Shown one piece after another: positions 60,955 to 64,000 of a stretch of 64,000 nt of DNA. The stretch lies in NCBI GenBank assembly GCA_018266575.1, contig JAFEAE010000023.1, positions 558,001 through 622,000 of the forward strand, in the 5' to 3' direction. The position numbers and the translations under genes were made by a program. The stretch's first letter is position 1, and each line of letters begins with the position of its first letter. The DNA comes from Bacteroidota bacterium (GTDB lineage Bacteria > Bacteroidota > Bacteroidia > Chitinophagales > Chitinophagaceae). The notes under the pieces were generated by a model. It saw only the letters and a program-made list of their open reading frames with translations, made no database searches and was not told the origin of the DNA.

Positions 60955-61043
60955 ATGACAGTTGACAGATGATAGATGACAGCCTGAAGATAATAATGTT
61001 TGATATTTTTTCACACTGTCATCTATCATCTGTCAACTGTCAT
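60955..61043. repeat. Perfect 28-bp inverted repeat made of heptamer words
   Basis: Arms at 60955-60982 and 61016-61043 are exact reverse complements with a 33-nt loop. Each arm is four tandem 7-mers (ATGACAG, TTGACAG and two others). It fills the space between the convergent DsbA-like and VOC genes. It may terminate transcription in both directions, but it lacks a U tract. Confidence 0.85.
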
Positions 61044-61047
61044 TTCC

Positions 61048-61437
61048 TCACGCCTGCGGCACAGAATGCAGCGCTACCCGGTTTCCTTCCGTGTCGATAA
61101 ATACAGCCATATAACCGTATTCCGGCGATATCTGTGTTTTGGGAACCATGATCTTTCCGCCAGCAGCTTCAATTCTATCCAGCACGATCTGCAAATCAGG
61201 ATTTGCATTCAGGTAAACTAACGGTCCATCAGTTGAAGAAGGTTTGTGAAAACCGTTACTGTCGCAGAGCGAACCACCAACACCCATCATATCTTCCAAC
61301 GGAAACATGCGCATTTTGATGTTGGGAAGATCAAGTGGTATCATTGAAATATCAAAGATCGTTTCATAAAATTTTTGAGCGCGGTTGATATCGCTTACCG
61401 GAATTTCAAACCAGCTGATGGCATTTTTGTAGGTCAT
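61048..61437 (-). CDS. VOC family (glyoxalase-like) protein
   Basis: This 129-residue protein has the vicinal-oxygen-chelate fold: two beta-alpha-beta-beta-beta repeats, with NAISWFEIPVSDINRAQKFYETIFDI at the start and VYLNANPDLQIVLDRIEAAGGKIMVPKTQI and YGYMAVFIDTEGNRVALHS in the second half. The final Glu/Asp and His positions are typical metal ligands of the family. Its substrate is unknown; dioxygenases, glyoxalases and antibiotic resistance proteins share the fold. It is a single small gene. Confidence 0.9.
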   Translation of the reverse strand: MTYKNAISWFEIPVSDINRAQKFYETIFDISMIPLDLPNIKMRMFPLEDMMGVGGSLCDSNGFHKPSSTDGPLVYLNANPDLQIVLDRIEAAGGKIMVPKTQISPEYGYMAVFIDTEGNRVALHSVPQA

Positions 61438-61545
61438 GGAAAGTTGTTTTGGTGTTTTGAAAGAGGATGAAAGATATGCAAATAAGCCTATTTTGCTTTT
61501 CCTTTCATCATTATAGAATTGAAAATATTTCCTATAAAAATTACT

Positions 61546-63243
61546 TCACAATTTACATTGAATACCCGCGGAAAATGAAAAAATAGAGGTATTGATATTC
61601 GGCTCATTTATTTTTGTAAAGAATGGTTCATTGTATATGCAATTGATAAATACTGATTTTTTATGGGTTAATTCAATGCCTATTGGGAATCCGATAGACC
61701 AATTATAAATTTTCCCATTCTTTACTTGCTCTTTGCCTGAAAGAGAAATAGTATTATAGCCTGATAATAAAACTAAAGTTATCGGCCTGTGTGCTGTATT
61801 AATCTCAAATTTGTAGTTGAGATATAAACCTGTTTGATTGATTTTAATGTCATCAAGGCCAAAGTTTGTTGCGTTATCCCACTCAAAGAAAAGATTTTTG
61901 TATATCCTGAATTGTAGATTTATATTTAAGGCTGTAGGTGCTAAAAAATTTCCCTTATTGAATCCTGTAATTTTTACAGGCAATCTTGTAATCAAAAATG
62001 ATTCGCTAATATTTTCCCTGCAATACAAATAATTAAATATTGAGTGTAAAATTTTTTTCTTTCTTGAAGGATAGTATGATCCAGTGTCAACATGAGGGAT
62101 AGGGGCATCACTCAACTCTCCAGAAGAAGTTTTGCTATTAATGATGCTTTCACAATTTTGCCAGTCATTTTCATTTCCTTGTTTATTAATTTTAATATTT
62201 TCATCCTTCCCTTGAATGATCTCACTATAAGAAAATGCTTGTGCCTGTGCCGTATCCAACGAAATTCTTGCATAATCAGCTATATAATTATTGTTCTGTA
62301 TTTTTATCACATGCCTGCTTTCTGAATGGGTATTTTTAATATACCATTTTCCATTAATCAATTCATATCTGACAGATCGTTTTGCCACAGCTATTGGAAT
62401 AAAAAATAAATTTTTGATGTTGTATTCTGTAAGATCTATCCCTACAAACGCAAATGTTGCTGTATCGATGTATAATGTGCCTTCAACCTCTTTTTTATTG
62501 CGAGAGTGAAAATCGATCACATAAACTTTTCTGTTTTCAAAAATTGTTTTTTCTCTTTCATAATATTCATAGTACTTTAATTCATTTAATTTAATAAACC
62601 CAGGCCTGGTGTGAATAAGGTCGGGAATAGAGTTAAATCCGCCGACCCATTTAATTTGCCTCAAATCCTCGGCATATTTTGATTTTTTATTTTTCAACAA
62701 GATCTGCTTGTTTTGAATTACAGTTATTTGTTCCTCATCATTATATTTTGTGTAAGCAGGGAAAAATATTTTAACTATGGCGTCACTTTTATAAAAATAG
62801 TCGCTATCATTTACAATATTATATACTCGAATTATTCCTTTTTGAATTGACGGTTGTTCTAGATAGTTGGAGGGGATTTTTTGAATAGCTTTTTGTAAAA
62901 TTGCTTTTGTGTTGCCAAACACAGTTACCGCTGCTATTGTTTTTTCTGAGAGCTCGAGGGCAATATCTAAAAAACGGTTTCCTGAATAATTGATTTGCTT
63001 TTTTTGATAGCCGACATAACTAAAAGTAATGCCTGTTTCCGTTACTATTTTTTCATCTACGGATATTGCAAATTCTCCTTTGCTATTTGTTAATGTGCCT
63101 TTATAGCTGTTAATTATTATTGACACTTGGGAGAGAGGTTTTCCTGAAATTTTATCAACAACCTTTCCTTTAATATTGATGGGTTGACACAATGAGTACG
63201 AGTAATAAAACAATAAAAAAAATAGTAAGTGAACTTTTTTCAT
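61546..63243 (-). CDS. Carboxypeptidase-like regulatory domain protein, exported
   Basis: This 565-residue protein has a signal (VHLLFFLLFYYSYSLCQ) and then a carboxypeptidase regulatory-like beta-sandwich (NIKGKVVDKISGKPLSQVSIIIN, GEFAISVDEK, ITFSYVGYQKK; about 21-95). The remainder (about 110-565) resembles the DUF5686-type extension found after such domains in Bacteroidota (AVFGNTKAILQKAIQKIPSNYLEQP). The last part has alternating beta-strand patterns that end FSFSAGIQCKL, which may indicate an outer-membrane barrel. No TonB plug is visible. It is AT-richer than its neighbours. Confidence 0.8.
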   Translation of the reverse strand: MKKVHLLFFLLFYYSYSLCQPINIKGKVVDKISGKPLSQVSIIINSYKGTLTNSKGEFAISVDEKIVTETGITFSYVGYQKKQINYSGNRFLDIALELSEKTIAAVTVFGNTKAILQKAIQKIPSNYLEQPSIQKGIIRVYNIVNDSDYFYKSDAIVKIFFPAYTKYNDEEQITVIQNKQILLKNKKSKYAEDLRQIKWVGGFNSIPDLIHTRPGFIKLNELKYYEYYEREKTIFENRKVYVIDFHSRNKKEVEGTLYIDTATFAFVGIDLTEYNIKNLFFIPIAVAKRSVRYELINGKWYIKNTHSESRHVIKIQNNNYIADYARISLDTAQAQAFSYSEIIQGKDENIKINKQGNENDWQNCESIINSKTSSGELSDAPIPHVDTGSYYPSRKKKILHSIFNYLYCRENISESFLITRLPVKITGFNKGNFLAPTALNINLQFRIYKNLFFEWDNATNFGLDDIKINQTGLYLNYKFEINTAHRPITLVLLSGYNTISLSGKEQVKNGKIYNWSIGFPIGIELTHKKSVFINCIYNEPFFTKINEPNINTSIFSFSAGIQCKL

Positions 63244-63344
63244 TGGCAGAAGGGTTAAGGATTTTTTTACTTACGAGTAATTCCAGAATGTTAAAAGTTG
63301 TATTTAGAATTTGATAATTGATAAATACATATAATAGCCTCAAA

Positions 63345-63473
63345 CTATTTTCCATTCCACCCGTCTTTTGCAGCATCTAAAAAACCATGAATAACATCTT
63401 TAATATTGATAAGAATAAAAATCAGGATGATGAGAAAGATGAGCCGTATCACAAATCGTTTAGTTAATTTCAT
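63345..63473 (-). CDS. 42-residue single-span membrane peptide (candidate)
   Basis: Translation on the minus strand gives a basic N-terminus (MKLTKRFVIR), a hydrophobic run of Leu, Ile and Phe (about residues 11-24) and a polar end (DAAKDGWNGK). The frame is too short for most gene finders. Small Bacteroidota proteins with one membrane span and a D-G-W/F-N-type C-terminus exist, but I cannot confirm homology. It lies upstream of the carboxypeptidase-domain gene. Confidence 0.4.
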   Translation of the reverse strand: MKLTKRFVIRLIFLIILIFILINIKDVIHGFLDAAKDGWNGK

Positions 63474-63760
63474 GTAGTAAGGATTTAATAGAACAATTTA
63501 TTTGCAAACCAATAATTGGTTAGTACCAAAAAATTTTTGCCAGGTATGATTTGTGAAATTTTTTTAGAAACCTGCTTTAATCGAAAGTTCTTATGACAGG
63601 TTGATTCGTGTTGTTGAATTCAATATTTATTATTGACGAATCTTTGCCGTCAAGTTACAAAAATTTATTGTAACATGATTATTTCCCGTCTTATAGCTCA
63701 TTTTGCCCCATTTAATTTTTTCGTTTTAAATTGCACGTCCTTTTAAACGATCACATAAAT
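63474..63760. other. Intergenic region before the DUF5606 gene
   Basis: The 287 nt are AT-rich and lie between the candidate minus-strand peptide and the plus-strand DUF5606 gene. A short inverted repeat TTGACG/CGTCAA occurs at 63633-63653. No gene, RNA or clear promoter box is visible. Confidence 0.5.
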
Positions 63761-64000
63761 ATGGAATACAGTAAAATTATCGCAGTTACCGGCCTGCCCG
63801 GATTGTTCGAATTGTTGAATAGCAAAGCAGACGGTGCAATCGTCCGTTCGCTGGAAGATAAAAGCTCAAAATTTGTTTCGAGCCGCATACATAACTTTTC
63901 TCATTTGGAAAGTATTGAAGTGTTTACCGTTCGGGAAAACGTAAACCTGGTGGATGTATTGAAAGCCATGGAAGCAAGCAGTGAAAAACTTCCGGATGAA
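63761..64000 (+). CDS. DUF5606 protein (N-terminal part, cut by window edge)
   Basis: The frame starts at ATG (63761) and runs to the window end (80 codons). The first residues, MEYSKIIAVTGLPGLFELLN, then VRSLEDKSSKFVSSRIHNF and SHLESIEVFT, match the N-terminal domain of DUF5606 proteins, which are conserved in Bacteroidota and of unknown function. No signal peptide is present, so it should be cytoplasmic. The rest of the gene lies beyond the window. Confidence 0.85.
   Translation, partial: MEYSKIIAVTGLPGLFELLNSKADGAIVRSLEDKSSKFVSSRIHNFSHLESIEVFTVRENVNLVDVLKAMEASSEKLPDE

Noticed and set aside
63170..63376. 68-codon minus-strand frame upstream of the carboxypeptidase-domain gene
   Set aside because: It overlaps the start of that gene in another frame and shows no domain; probably a shadow frame.

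Overview
The window looks like chromosomal DNA of a Bacteroidota bacterium, most likely of the Chitinophagaceae or a near relative. The composition is AT-rich. Many genes are preceded by TAnnTTTG, the -7 element of the Bacteroidota primary sigma factor, and Shine-Dalgarno sites are rare. There is a T9SS type A sorting domain protein, several lipoproteins, a TlpA/DUF5106-type thioredoxin protein, a DUF5606 gene and a sufBCDSE-sufT operon. I see no rRNA, tRNA, prophage, transposase or CRISPR array. It reads as ordinary core genome with a few accessory pieces.

Layout. Positions 1-2025 (minus) hold a phosphorelay cluster: a sigma-54-type response regulator, an Hpt protein and the start of a receiver protein. 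Positions 2240-12399 (plus) hold a fused UvrD-like helicase/Fe-S nuclease, an Ig-like lipoprotein, recR, three surface-glycan genes (FkbM methyltransferase, GT9, GT2), a Lon-substrate-binding-domain protein, coaX and lptC. Positions 12716-21325 are mixed, mostly minus: a HhH DNA glycosylase, mnmD (plus), a double fasciclin lipoprotein, cysS, an EEP-family membrane protein, a catalytically dead rhomboid next to an active one, and rlmD. Positions 21483-26858 hold a TlpA-like protein, a SurA-like prolyl isomerase, metF (minus) and lptB. Positions 26952-28107 (minus) hold a HipA-like kinase overlapping a DUF3037 gene.

Positions 28340-35097 (minus) are a compact Fe-S assembly operon, sufB-sufC-sufD-sufS-sufE-sufT-bacilliredoxin-Rrf2 regulator. 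Its promoter has an 18-bp dyad between the -33 and -7 boxes, a candidate operator for the Rrf2 protein encoded at the operon's far end. Positions 35314-45902 hold two small orphan genes, a DUF1080 protein, a CPA1 antiporter, a hybrid histidine kinase, an M1 aminopeptidase, an OmpA-like lipoprotein and a DUF885 protein. Positions 46154-56778 hold recA, a T9SS cargo protein, mgsA, an M28 peptidase, uvrB, a small membrane protein and polA, so this stretch is rich in DNA repair genes. Positions 56914-64000 hold a large repeat protein with a low-complexity tail, a sterol-desaturase-family protein, a DsbA-like protein, a VOC protein, a carboxypeptidase-regulatory-domain protein, a 42-residue membrane peptide and the start of a DUF5606 gene.

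The most unusual feature is not a gene. About ten intergenic spots carry degenerate tandem 7-mer or 8-mer word arrays, often folded back as inverted repeats. One array sits in the metF leader, one overlaps the sufB stop codon, and several lie downstream of genes. A second pattern is TAnnTTTG boxes so close to the start codon of five genes that their mRNAs would be leaderless or nearly so.
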